Below are positions 18,163 to 25,337 of a stretch of 64,000 nt of DNA, one piece after another. Origin of the DNA: Azospirillum canadense (GTDB lineage Bacteria; Pseudomonadota; Alphaproteobacteria; Azospirillales; Azospirillaceae); NCBI RefSeq assembly GCF_025961225.1, contig NZ_JAOQNG010000010.1, forward strand, positions 1,752,501 to 1,816,500. The letters are read 5' to 3'. Both the position numbers and the translations under genes were made by a program. Position 1 is the first letter of the stretch. Each line of letters starts with the position of its first letter. Below the pieces are notes generated by a model, which saw only the letters and a list, made by a program, of their open reading frames with translations, was not told the origin of the DNA and did not search any database.

Positions 18163-18632
18163 GTCGGTCGCTCCATCTCTCTTCCGAGCCCCAGGGGCCA
18201 CGCCGACCGCGATTCCGAGCCCCTTTCAGCGATGCGCCGTGAAGGGCCTCCAGCCGGATCAAGGGGCTGTCGGAACCGGATCAGCGACGTTGCCGTGGGG
18301 CCCAACCTTGGGCGTGGGAGTGGAACGCACCACCGTCGACGCGTCCCGCCGTTCGTCTCGCAAGGACCATGCCAAAGGCCATAGCCGGGGCAGAAAGCGG
18401 TCCCAAAGGCTTGCCTTTCATGGGCGCGGCCGGAATCGGCAAAAAGCCAAGGTCAAGACCATGGTCGTAATGCGCTGCACAATTTGTCGGCTTTTGGACT
18501 GCTTTTTGTTCGATCAGAGCCAAACGCGTGTGTCGGAAACCTGACACACCACCCGGCCCATACCGTGAGCGGTGCCGGCAAAGCCCAGGCAATCCGCCAC
18601 TCTCATACTTTCTTCATACCTTGGTGCCGGAT
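18163..18632. other. Divergent intergenic region between nrtA and nirB
   Basis: About 470 bases with no gene I can support. It must hold the nrtA promoter, but I see no clear sigma-54 or sigma-70 match on the minus strand. I also find no pair of hexaloop hairpins on that strand, so leader control of nrtA is not supported here. The self-complementary CCCAA/TTGGG near 18302 is short. Confidence 0.4.
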
Positions 18633-18650
18633 TTGGCACGCGGCTTGCCA
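18633..18650 (+). promoter_or_regulatory. Sigma-54 promoter of nirB-nirD-nasA-cobA
   Basis: TTGGCACGCGGCTTGCCA has the invariant GG (18635-18636) and GC (18647-18648) exactly 10 bases apart and matches the -24/-12 consensus TTGGCACG-N4-TTGCW almost fully. Transcription should start near 18660. This implies RpoN and probably NtrC control; I could not assign a convincing NtrC site upstream. Confidence 0.8.
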
Positions 18651-18659
18651 GAAGGAGGG

Positions 18660-18779
18660 CAGATCAGGGCAGCGGCAACGGCGTCGCCTGCCGGTTCACC
18701 GACGAACCACCCCGGACAACGGCGTCCGAGACCTTGGGATCCTCAGCGGGTCCCGGCGGTTTCGGGCGCCTTTCTTTTT
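18660..18779 (+). promoter_or_regulatory. NasT-responsive leader of nirB: three hexaloop hairpins plus terminator
   Basis: Three consecutive hairpins follow the predicted start. P1, 18668-18692: GGCA/TGCC plus GCGGC/GTCGC with a bulged C, loop AACGGC. P2, 18693-18708: GGTTC/GAACC, loop ACCGAC. P3, 18713-18728: CGGAC/GTCCG, loop AACGGC. Every loop is six bases with A at position 1 and G at position 4, the ANTAR recognition rule. P3 shares bases 18721-18728 with the 5' arm of the terminator, so the two structures exclude each other. NasT binding should favour the hairpins and let transcription reach nirB. Confidence 0.8.
18721..18779 (+). terminator. Intrinsic leader terminator upstream of nirB
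   Basis: The outer stem pairs GGCGTCCGAGACC (18721-18733) with GGTTTCGGGCGCC (18758-18770): 13 uninterrupted pairs including two G-U. An inner hairpin GGGATCC-TCAGC-GGGTCCC stacks inside. TTTCTTTTT follows at once. It ends 25 bases before the nirB ATG. Confidence 0.8.
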
Positions 18780-18803
18780 CGGCCATCCTGCAAGGGCACG
18801 AGC

Positions 18804-21269
18804 ATGCAAGAGAACCACGCATCACAGGGACTGCGCGAGCGTCTGGTCGTCGTCGGCAACGGGATGGCCGGCATCCGCACGCTGGAGGATCTGCTGGCCA
18901 AGGCGCCGAGCCGCTTTGAGATCACCGTCTTCGGCGCCGAGCCGCACCCCAACTACAACCGCATCATGCTCTCCCCCGTGCTGGCCGGGGAAAAGACGTT
19001 TGAGCAGATCGTCCTCAACGACCGCGCCTGGTATGAGGCCAACGGCATTACGCTGCTGACCGGCGACAAGGTCGAAACCATCGACCGCGCCAAGCGCACG
19101 GTCACCGCCATGTCCGGCCGCACCGTCGGGTATGACAAGCTGCTGCTCGCCACCGGCTCGACCCCCTTCATCATCCCGGTGCCCGGCGCCGACCTGCCCG
19201 GCGTCGTCGGCTTCCGCGACCTCGCCGACGTAGAGATGATGCTGGAGGCCGCCGGCAAGGGCGGGCGTGCGGTGGTCATCGGCGGCGGCCTGCTCGGGCT
19301 GGAGGCCGCGAACGGCCTGAAGGTCAAAGGCATGGAGGTCACCGTGGTGCACCTGATGCCCACGCTGATGGAACGCCAGCTCGACCGCTCGGCCGGGGCG
19401 CTGCTGCAGCACGAACTGGAGCGTCGCGGCATCACCGTGCTGACCGGCGCCGACACTGCCGAAATTCTGGGCAATTCCTGCGTGACCGGCGTACGCCTAA
19501 AAGATGGGCAGGAGCTGCCGGCCGACCTCGTGGTCATGGCCGTGGGCATCCGCCCCAACACCGAACTCGGCAAGGCGGCCGGTCTCGCCTGCGGCCGCGG
19601 CGTGCAGGTCGACGACGCCATGACCACGTCGGACCCGGCCATCCTGGCCGTGGGCGAGTGCGTGGAGCACCGCGGCCTGACCTACGGCCTCGTCGCCCCG
19701 CTGTTCGAGATGGCCAAGGTCGCCGCCGACCGCCTCGCGGGCGGTGTGGACAGCGCCTACACCGGCTCGGTCACCTCGACCAAGCTGAAGGTCACCGGCG
19801 TGGACGTGTTTTCGGCCGGTGATTTCTCCGGCGGCAAGGACTGCGAGGACATCGTGTTCCGCGACGCCGCGCGCGGCGTCTACAAGCGCATCGTGGTCAA
19901 GGACAGCCGCATCCTCGGCGCGGTGCTGTACGGCGACACCAAGGACGGCGCCTGGTACTTCCAGATGCTCAAGGACGGCGAGGACGTCACCGCCGTCCGC
20001 GACACCCTCATCTTCGGCCAGGGCTTCGGCGCGGACGGTGCGGCAAACCCTAATGCCGCCGTTGCAGCACTCCCCGACACGGCGGAGATCTGCGGCTGCA
20101 ACGGCGTGTGCAAGGGCACCATCGTCAAGGCGATCACCGAGAAGGGCCTGTCGAGCCTGGACGAGGTGCGCGCCCACACCAAGGCCTCGGCGTCCTGCGG
20201 CAGCTGCACCGGGCAGGTCGAGCAGATCCTCGCCCTGACGCTGGGCGACGGCTACGCGGGTGAGAGCAAGGCCAAGCCGCTGTGCAAGTGCACCGACCGC
20301 ACCCACGACGAGGTGCGCCGGGCCATCGCCACGCTGGAGCTGAAGAGCATCCCCGACGTGATGCAGCGGCTGGAGTGGCGCACGCCCGACGGCTGCCACC
20401 ACTGCCGCCCGGCCCTGAACTACTACCTGCTGTGCCAGTGGCCGGGGGACTACAAGGACGACGGTCGCTCGCGCTTCGTCAACGAGCGGATGCACGCCAA
20501 CATCCAGAAGGACGGCACCTACTCGGTGGTGCCGCGCATGTGGGGCGGGCTGACCACCGCCCAAGAACTCCGCGCCATCGCCGACGTGGTGGACAAGTTC
20601 GCCATCCCCACGGTGAAGGTGACCGGCGGGCAGCGCATCGACCTGTTCGGCGTGAAGAAGGAGGACCTGCCCGCGGTGTGGGCGGACCTGAACGCGGCGG
20701 GCATGGTGTCGGGCCACGCCTACGCCAAGGGGCTGCGCACGGTGAAGACCTGCGTCGGCTCCGAATGGTGCCGCTTCGGCACACAGGACTCGACCGGCCT
20801 GGGGGTGCAGCTGGAGCGGCTGACCTGGGGCACCTGGACGCCGCACAAGGTGAAGCTGGCCGTCTCGGGCTGCCCGCGCAACTGCGCGGAGGCCACGATC
20901 AAGGACCTCGGCGTGGTGTGCGTCGACAGCGGCTACGAGCTGCACGTCGGCGGCAACGGCGGCATGCACGTCCGGGCCTGCGACCTGCTGTGCAAGGTCG
21001 AAACGGAGGCCGAGGTGATGGAATACACCGGGGCCTACATGCAGCTGTACCGCGAGGAGGCGCGCTACCTGGAGCGCACCGCGCCGTGGCTGGAGCGGGT
21101 TGGGCTCGACTACGTCAAGACGCGCCTCGTGGACGACCCGGAAGGCCGCAAGGCGCTGAACGCGCGCTTCCTCTTCTCGCAGAGCTTCTCGCAGGACGAC
21201 CCCTGGGCCGAGCGGGCCAGCGGGGCGGTCGACCGTCACGAATTCACGCCGCTCGCTCAGGTGGGGTAA
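18804..21269 (+). CDS. nirB: Assimilatory nitrite reductase, large subunit
   Basis: About 821 residues. Order: N-terminal FAD/NAD(P)H oxidoreductase domain (VVVGNGMAGIRTLEDLL; VVIGGGLLGLEAANGL); a BFD-like [2Fe-2S] domain near 430-475 (CGCNGVCKGTI, CGSCTGQVEQIL); nitrite/sulfite reductase half-domains; siroheme/[4Fe-4S] ligands CVGSEWC near 650 and SGCPRNC near 688. It reduces nitrite to ammonium with NAD(P)H in the cytoplasm. The ATG at 18804 follows the leader terminator; an upstream in-frame start at 18528 precedes the promoter and is rejected. First gene of nirB-nirD-nasA-cobA. Confidence 0.95.
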   Translation: MQENHASQGLRERLVVVGNGMAGIRTLEDLLAKAPSRFEITVFGAEPHPNYNRIMLSPVLAGEKTFEQIVLNDRAWYEANGITLLTGDKVETIDRAKRTVTAMSGRTVGYDKLLLATGSTPFIIPVPGADLPGVVGFRDLADVEMMLEAAGKGGRAVVIGGGLLGLEAANGLKVKGMEVTVVHLMPTLMERQLDRSAGALLQHELERRGITVLTGADTAEILGNSCVTGVRLKDGQELPADLVVMAVGIRPNTELGKAAGLACGRGVQVDDAMTTSDPAILAVGECVEHRGLTYGLVAPLFEMAKVAADRLAGGVDSAYTGSVTSTKLKVTGVDVFSAGDFSGGKDCEDIVFRDAARGVYKRIVVKDSRILGAVLYGDTKDGAWYFQMLKDGEDVTAVRDTLIFGQGFGADGAANPNAAVAALPDTAEICGCNGVCKGTIVKAITEKGLSSLDEVRAHTKASASCGSCTGQVEQILALTLGDGYAGESKAKPLCKCTDRTHDEVRRAIATLELKSIPDVMQRLEWRTPDGCHHCRPALNYYLLCQWPGDYKDDGRSRFVNERMHANIQKDGTYSVVPRMWGGLTTAQELRAIADVVDKFAIPTVKVTGGQRIDLFGVKKEDLPAVWADLNAAGMVSGHAYAKGLRTVKTCVGSEWCRFGTQDSTGLGVQLERLTWGTWTPHKVKLAVSGCPRNCAEATIKDLGVVCVDSGYELHVGGNGGMHVRACDLLCKVETEAEVMEYTGAYMQLYREEARYLERTAPWLERVGLDYVKTRLVDDPEGRKALNARFLFSQSFSQDDPWAERASGAVDRHEFTPLAQVG

Positions 21270-21275
21270 CGAACC

Positions 21276-21626
21276 ATGGACCAGCAGATTTCTTGGGTTT
21301 CGGTTGGGTCGGTCGAGGACATTCCGCGCCAGGGCTCGCGCGTGGTGCGCACGCCGGCCGGCGAGATCGCCCTGTTCCGCACGCTGAAGGACGAGGTCTT
21401 CGCGCTGGAGGACCGCTGCCCGCACAGCGGCGGCCCCCTGTCGCAGGGCATCGTGCACGGCGCCCGCGTCACCTGCCCGTTGCACAACTGGGTGATCGAC
21501 CTCGCCAGCGGCGAAGCGGTCGGCCCAGACGAGGGCTGCGCCGGCCATTGCCCGGTGCGCGTCGTGAACGGCGTGGTCCAGCTCGGGCTGGCGGGCTTCC
21601 GGAGCGGAGGCTGCGCGCATGAGTGA
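21276..21626 (+). CDS. nirD: Nitrite reductase small subunit (Rieske-type)
   Basis: About 116 residues with a Rieske-like [2Fe-2S] fold: CPHSGGPLSQG near residue 48 and CPLHNWVIDL near 67 keep both Cys-x-His pairs. Many NirD proteins have lost these ligands; here they are intact, so it may bind a cluster. It starts 6 bases after nirB. Its stop lies inside the most upstream possible nasA start. Confidence 0.9.
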   Translation: MDQQISWVSVGSVEDIPRQGSRVVRTPAGEIALFRTLKDEVFALEDRCPHSGGPLSQGIVHGARVTCPLHNWVIDLASGEAVGPDEGCAGHCPVRVVNGVVQLGLAGFRSGGCAHE

Positions 21627-24405
21627 GGGACTGCACCAATCTCCCTTTCCCCCCCGGGGAGAGGGTCGGGGTGAGGGGGATGTCGGGGGACATGAGAGTT
21701 CGGCAAACGCCGGACCCCCTCACCCTAACCCTCTCCCCGGGGGGGAGAGGGGACAAACCGTGCGCACCACCTGCCCTTATTGCGGGGTGGGCTGCGGGGT
21801 GCTGGCGATGGTGGCGGAGGATGGCTCCGTCGCCGTGCGCGGTGACCCGGAGCATCCCGCCAACCGGGGGCGCCTCTGCTCCAAGGGGGCGAACCTGCCG
21901 GATACGCTGGGGCTGGGGGAACGCCTGCTCCACCCCACCATCAATGGCCGGCGCGTCGGCTGGGAGGAGGCGATCGCGGCGGTGGCCGGGCGGCTGTCCG
22001 ACACCATCCGGCGGCACGGGCCGGACTCGGTCGCCTTCTACGTCTCCGGTCAGCTCTTGACCGAGGATTATTACGTCGCCAACAAGTTGGTGAAGGGATT
22101 CCTAGGAACCGCCAACATCGATACGAATTCACGCCTATGTATGGCGTCGAGCGTGGCGGGGCACAAGCGCGGCTTCGGGGCGGACGCGGTCCCGGTAACC
22201 TACGAGGATGTCGAGCTTGCCGACCTGATCGTGCTGGTCGGATCCAATCTCGCGTGGTGCCACCCGATTCTCCATCAACGTGTGCTCGCAGGAAAAAAAG
22301 CGCGCGGAACGCGCATCGTCGTGGTGGACCCGCGCCGCACCGCGGCGGTGGACGGCGCCGACCGGCACTTGGCGCTGAAGCCCGGCACCGACGCCACGCT
22401 GTTCAACGGCCTGCTGGTCCATCTGGCCGACACCGGCACGCTGGACGCCCGCTTCGTCGCGGAGCACACCTCCGGCCTGAAGGACGCGCTGGACGCCGCC
22501 CGCGCCGACGCACCCTCGCCGGAGCATGTCGCCGCCGTCTGCGGCCTGTCGGTCGAGGAGGTCGCCGCCTTCTACGCTGAATTCGCAACGACCAGCCGCG
22601 TCGTCACGGTCTATTCCCAGGGCGTGAACCAGTCGTCCCAGGGGACGGACACGGTCAACACGATCCTGAACGCGCATTTCCTGACCGGCCGCATCGGCGC
22701 GCCGGGCATGGGCCCCTTCTCCGTCACCGGCCAGCCCAACGCCATGGGTGGGCGCGAGGTCGGCGGGCTCGCCAACCAGCTGGCCGCGCATATGGGGTTC
22801 GAGCCGGAGTCGGTGGACCGCGTCCGCCGCTTCTGGAACGCGCCGAACATGGCCGCCAAGCCCGGTCTGAAGGCTGTGGACCTGTTCCGTGCTGTCGAGG
22901 ACGGCACGGTGCACGCTGTGTGGGTGATGGCGACCAACCCCGCCGTCAGCATGCCCGACGCTGCCCGCGTGCGCCGGGCGCTGGCCAAATGCGAGACGGT
23001 CATCGTTTCCGACTGCATCGCCGACACCGACACCGGGCGCCTCGCCCACATCCGCCTGCCTGCGGCGGGCTGGAGCGAGAAGGACGGCACGGTCACCAAC
23101 TCCGATCGCACGATCTCCCGCCAGCGGCCTTTCCGGCCCTTCAGCGGCGAGGCGAAGCCCGACTGGTGGATCATGACCCAGGTCGCCCGCGCCATGGGCT
23201 TTGGCGACGCTTTCCCCTACGAGACACCGGCCGACGTGTTCCGCGAGCACGCCGCCCTGTCCGGCTTCGAGAACGACGGAAGCCGCGCCTTCGACATCGG
23301 CGGTCTCGCCGGGATTTCCGACGCTGAATTTGAAACGCTGTCCCCCGCGCCGTGGCCGCGGCGGGTTGGAAGCGAGCCGACGCGGCGCCTCTACACCGAC
23401 GGGCGCTTCTTCACGGCGGACGGGCGGGCGCGCTTCGTGCCGGTGACCACGCGCGCCCTGCCCCGTGCCGTGGCGCCCGGTTCGCTGATTTTGAACACCG
23501 GCCGCTCGCGCGACCAGTGGCACACCATGACCCGCACCGGCCTGTCGCCGCGCCTGTCCTCCAACGCGCCGGAGCCCGTCCTGGACGTCCACCCGCGTGA
23601 CGCGGAGGCGCGCGGGCTGACCGACGGCGGCTTGGCCCGCGCCACGACGCCGGTGGGCACCGCGCTGGCCCGCGTCCGCGTGACGGAGGCGCAGCGCCCG
23701 GGCGAGGCCTTCCTGCCCATGCACTGGACCGACCGTTTCACCGGATCCTGCGTCATCGGTCGGCTGATCGACGACAACGCGGTGGATCCGTTCTCCGGCC
23801 AGCCCGACCTGAAGCGCATGCCCGTGACGGTGGAGCCCTACATCACAGCCGGGGCCACCGCCTGGACCGGTTTCCTGATCGCCCGGCAGCCGGTGGAGCC
23901 CACCCACGGGGGCTACTGGGCGCGCCGCGCCGTTCCCGGCGGCCACCTGATTGAGCTGGCCGGTGACGGCGCCCTCCCCTCCCCCGACGAGTTCACCTTC
24001 GACCTCAAAGGGGCGACGGTCGACTACAGCGACGGCGCGCGCGGCGTGCTCCGCCGCGCCTGGCTGACCCACGACCGGCTGGAGGCTTGCCTGTTCCTGT
24101 CCGCGTCGGGCGGGCTGCCCGGCCGAGGCTGGCTGGTCGACCTGCTGTCGGCGGAGGCGATGGACGCGCCCGCCCGCCGCGCCCTGCTCTCCGGCCGGTC
24201 CCCGGTGCCGGTGCTGGACGAGGGGCGGACGGTCTGCTCCTGCTTCGGTGTGGGCATCACCCGCATCATAGCGGCGCTCCAGAGCCAGCGGCTGACCACC
24301 GTTCAGGAGGTCGGGCAGGCCCTGAAGGCCGGGACCAACTGCGGATCCTGCATTCCCGAGATCAAGGAGATCATCGCCGATGCCCAGCGTTGCCACGTGG
24401 CTTGA
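21619..24405 (+). CDS. nasA: Assimilatory nitrate reductase, catalytic subunit
   Basis: Up to 928 residues. Molybdopterin oxidoreductase of the NasA/NapA class: [4Fe-4S] motif TCPYCGVGCGV near residue 51 with the fourth Cys in GRLCSKGANLP, Mo-bisMGD domains through the middle, and a C-terminal BFD-like [2Fe-2S] domain (CSCFGVGITRII, NCGSCIPEIKEII). It reduces nitrate to nitrite in the cytoplasm. The first 47 codons are made largely of a palindromic repeat; an in-frame GTG at 21760 (VRTTCPYCG) has AGAGGGG in front, contributed by the repeat, and may be the real start. Two origin-type 16-mers lie in the gene (22575, 23322). It overlaps cobA by 26 bases. Confidence 0.92.
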   Translation: MSEGLHQSPFPPRGEGRGEGDVGGHESSANAGPPHPNPLPGGERGQTVRTTCPYCGVGCGVLAMVAEDGSVAVRGDPEHPANRGRLCSKGANLPDTLGLGERLLHPTINGRRVGWEEAIAAVAGRLSDTIRRHGPDSVAFYVSGQLLTEDYYVANKLVKGFLGTANIDTNSRLCMASSVAGHKRGFGADAVPVTYEDVELADLIVLVGSNLAWCHPILHQRVLAGKKARGTRIVVVDPRRTAAVDGADRHLALKPGTDATLFNGLLVHLADTGTLDARFVAEHTSGLKDALDAARADAPSPEHVAAVCGLSVEEVAAFYAEFATTSRVVTVYSQGVNQSSQGTDTVNTILNAHFLTGRIGAPGMGPFSVTGQPNAMGGREVGGLANQLAAHMGFEPESVDRVRRFWNAPNMAAKPGLKAVDLFRAVEDGTVHAVWVMATNPAVSMPDAARVRRALAKCETVIVSDCIADTDTGRLAHIRLPAAGWSEKDGTVTNSDRTISRQRPFRPFSGEAKPDWWIMTQVARAMGFGDAFPYETPADVFREHAALSGFENDGSRAFDIGGLAGISDAEFETLSPAPWPRRVGSEPTRRLYTDGRFFTADGRARFVPVTTRALPRAVAPGSLILNTGRSRDQWHTMTRTGLSPRLSSNAPEPVLDVHPRDAEARGLTDGGLARATTPVGTALARVRVTEAQRPGEAFLPMHWTDRFTGSCVIGRLIDDNAVDPFSGQPDLKRMPVTVEPYITAGATAWTGFLIARQPVEPTHGGYWARRAVPGGHLIELAGDGALPSPDEFTFDLKGATVDYSDGARGVLRRAWLTHDRLEACLFLSASGGLPGRGWLVDLLSAEAMDAPARRALLSGRSPVPVLDEGRTVCSCFGVGITRIIAALQSQRLTTVQEVGQALKAGTNCGSCIPEIKEIIADAQRCHVA
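21641..21752. repeat. Paired GC-rich palindromic repeat at the start of nasA
   Basis: Two inverted units (CCTTTCCCCCCCGGGGAGAGGG and CCCTCTCCCCGGGGGGGAGAGG), each bordered inward by GGGTGAGGGGG or its complement, separated by a spacer containing CGGCAAACGC. It is read in frame as PFPPRGEGRGEG and PNPLPGGERG. Confidence 0.7.
22575..22590 (+). repeat. Iteron-like 16-mer inside nasA (first)
   Basis: CGCTGAATTCGCAACG in codons for AEFAT. It fits the origin consensus including the GCAACG variant seen at 8774 and 9226. Confidence 0.5.
23322..23337 (+). repeat. Iteron-like 16-mer inside nasA (second)
   Basis: CGCTGAATTTGAAACG, identical to the copies at 11324 and 12290, in codons for AEFET and again with GAA-TTT-GAA. 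Confidence 0.6.
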
Positions 24406-25324
24406 CGGACTCGCCTCCTCGTCCGAGGGAAAGCGTTTCAACTTCATCGTGGCCTTGCGCGAACGGATCGAGTCCGTCCTTCGCCCGCACACCGCCCGGC
24501 GCGTCACCCGCGCGATTCCAGAGGTGACGGCGCGCCGGCCGCACGTCACGCTGGTCGGCGCCGGGCCGGGCGACCCGGACCTGCTGACCGTCGCCGCGGC
24601 CAAAGCCATCGCCCAGGCGGAGGTGATCCTCTACGACCACCTCGTCGGCGTTGGGATCCTCGCCCTGGCGCGGCCGAGGGCGGAGCTGGTCTGCGTCGGC
24701 AAGCGATCCGGCAAGCATTCGCACGGGCAGGAGGCGATCAACGCACTGATCGAGTCCCACGCCCGCACCGGGCGGCGCGTCGTCCGGCTGAAGGGCGGCG
24801 ACCCGATGATCTTCGGCCGCGCCGGCGAGGAGATCGAGCATTTGGAGGCGGCAGGCATAACCGTCTCCGTCATCCCCGGCATAACCGCGGCGCTCGGCTG
24901 CGCCTCCAGCGCCGGCATCTCGCTGACGAAGCGCGGCGTCTCGCGCGCCGTCACCTTCGTCACCGCCCACGCGCGGGAGGGCGACGCGACCGAGCCCGAC
25001 TGGGCGCGGCTGGCCGACCCGAAGGGGACGCTGGCGATCTACATGGGGCGCGACCAAGCCCGGCGCGTCGGGCGAGGGCTGACGGCGGGCGGCCTGTCCG
25101 CCGAAACGCCGGTGCTGGCTGTGGAGAACGGCTGCCGCCCCGACGAGCGCCACCACTGGACCACCTTGGGCGCCATGGCGGAACACGGCGTCCCGGCGGG
25201 CGACGGCCCGACCCTGCTGATGGTGGGCGACGCCCTGGGCGTGCGGATGCCGGAGGACGCGCGATCCGGCGGGGGGATTCACCACAGAGGCACAGAGACA
25301 CAGAGGATTGTTGCGTCCCATTGA
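24380..25324 (+). CDS. cobA: Uroporphyrinogen-III C-methyltransferase
   Basis: About 314 residues. The tetrapyrrole methylase fold starts near residue 53 (VTLVGAGPGDPDLLTV) with GGDPMIFGRAGEE near 134 and PVLAVENG later. It makes precorrin-2 for siroheme, the cofactor of NirB, so its place after nasA is functional. An extra ~50 N-terminal residues precede the methylase domain. The last ~18 residues (GIHHRGTETQ and following) are translated from a CACAGAG-type hairpin repeat, so the natural C-terminus has probably been replaced. Starts within the nasA end. Confidence 0.9.
   Translation: MPSVATWLDGLASSSEGKRFNFIVALRERIESVLRPHTARRVTRAIPEVTARRPHVTLVGAGPGDPDLLTVAAAKAIAQAEVILYDHLVGVGILALARPRAELVCVGKRSGKHSHGQEAINALIESHARTGRRVVRLKGGDPMIFGRAGEEIEHLEAAGITVSVIPGITAALGCASSAGISLTKRGVSRAVTFVTAHAREGDATEPDWARLADPKGTLAIYMGRDQARRVGRGLTAGGLSAETPVLAVENGCRPDERHHWTTLGAMAEHGVPAGDGPTLLMVGDALGVRMPEDARSGGGIHHRGTETQRIVASH
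24434..24449 (-). repeat. Weak iteron-like 16-mer inside cobA
   Basis: Minus-strand CGATGAAGTTGAAACG, two mismatches from the dominant form. Listed because it falls in the same 20-kb zone as the better copies. Confidence 0.3.
25281..25305. repeat. Left arm of a CACAGAG-type hairpin repeat split by IS30
   Basis: ACCACAGAGGCACAGAGACA and following bases form the left arm; the right arm resumes at 26810. Intact copies are at 44549 and 50381. The cobA stop lies between this arm and the insertion. Confidence 0.7.
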
Positions 25325-25337
25325 CCGGAAAACTCTG

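Noticed and set aside
18163..18530. Second ANTAR leader controlling nrtA
   Set aside because: I found no hexaloop hairpins with A1/G4 on the minus strand and no terminator before nrtA.
18528..18803. Longer nirB start giving 913 residues
   Set aside because: It begins upstream of the sigma-54 promoter and would translate the leader hairpins and terminator.
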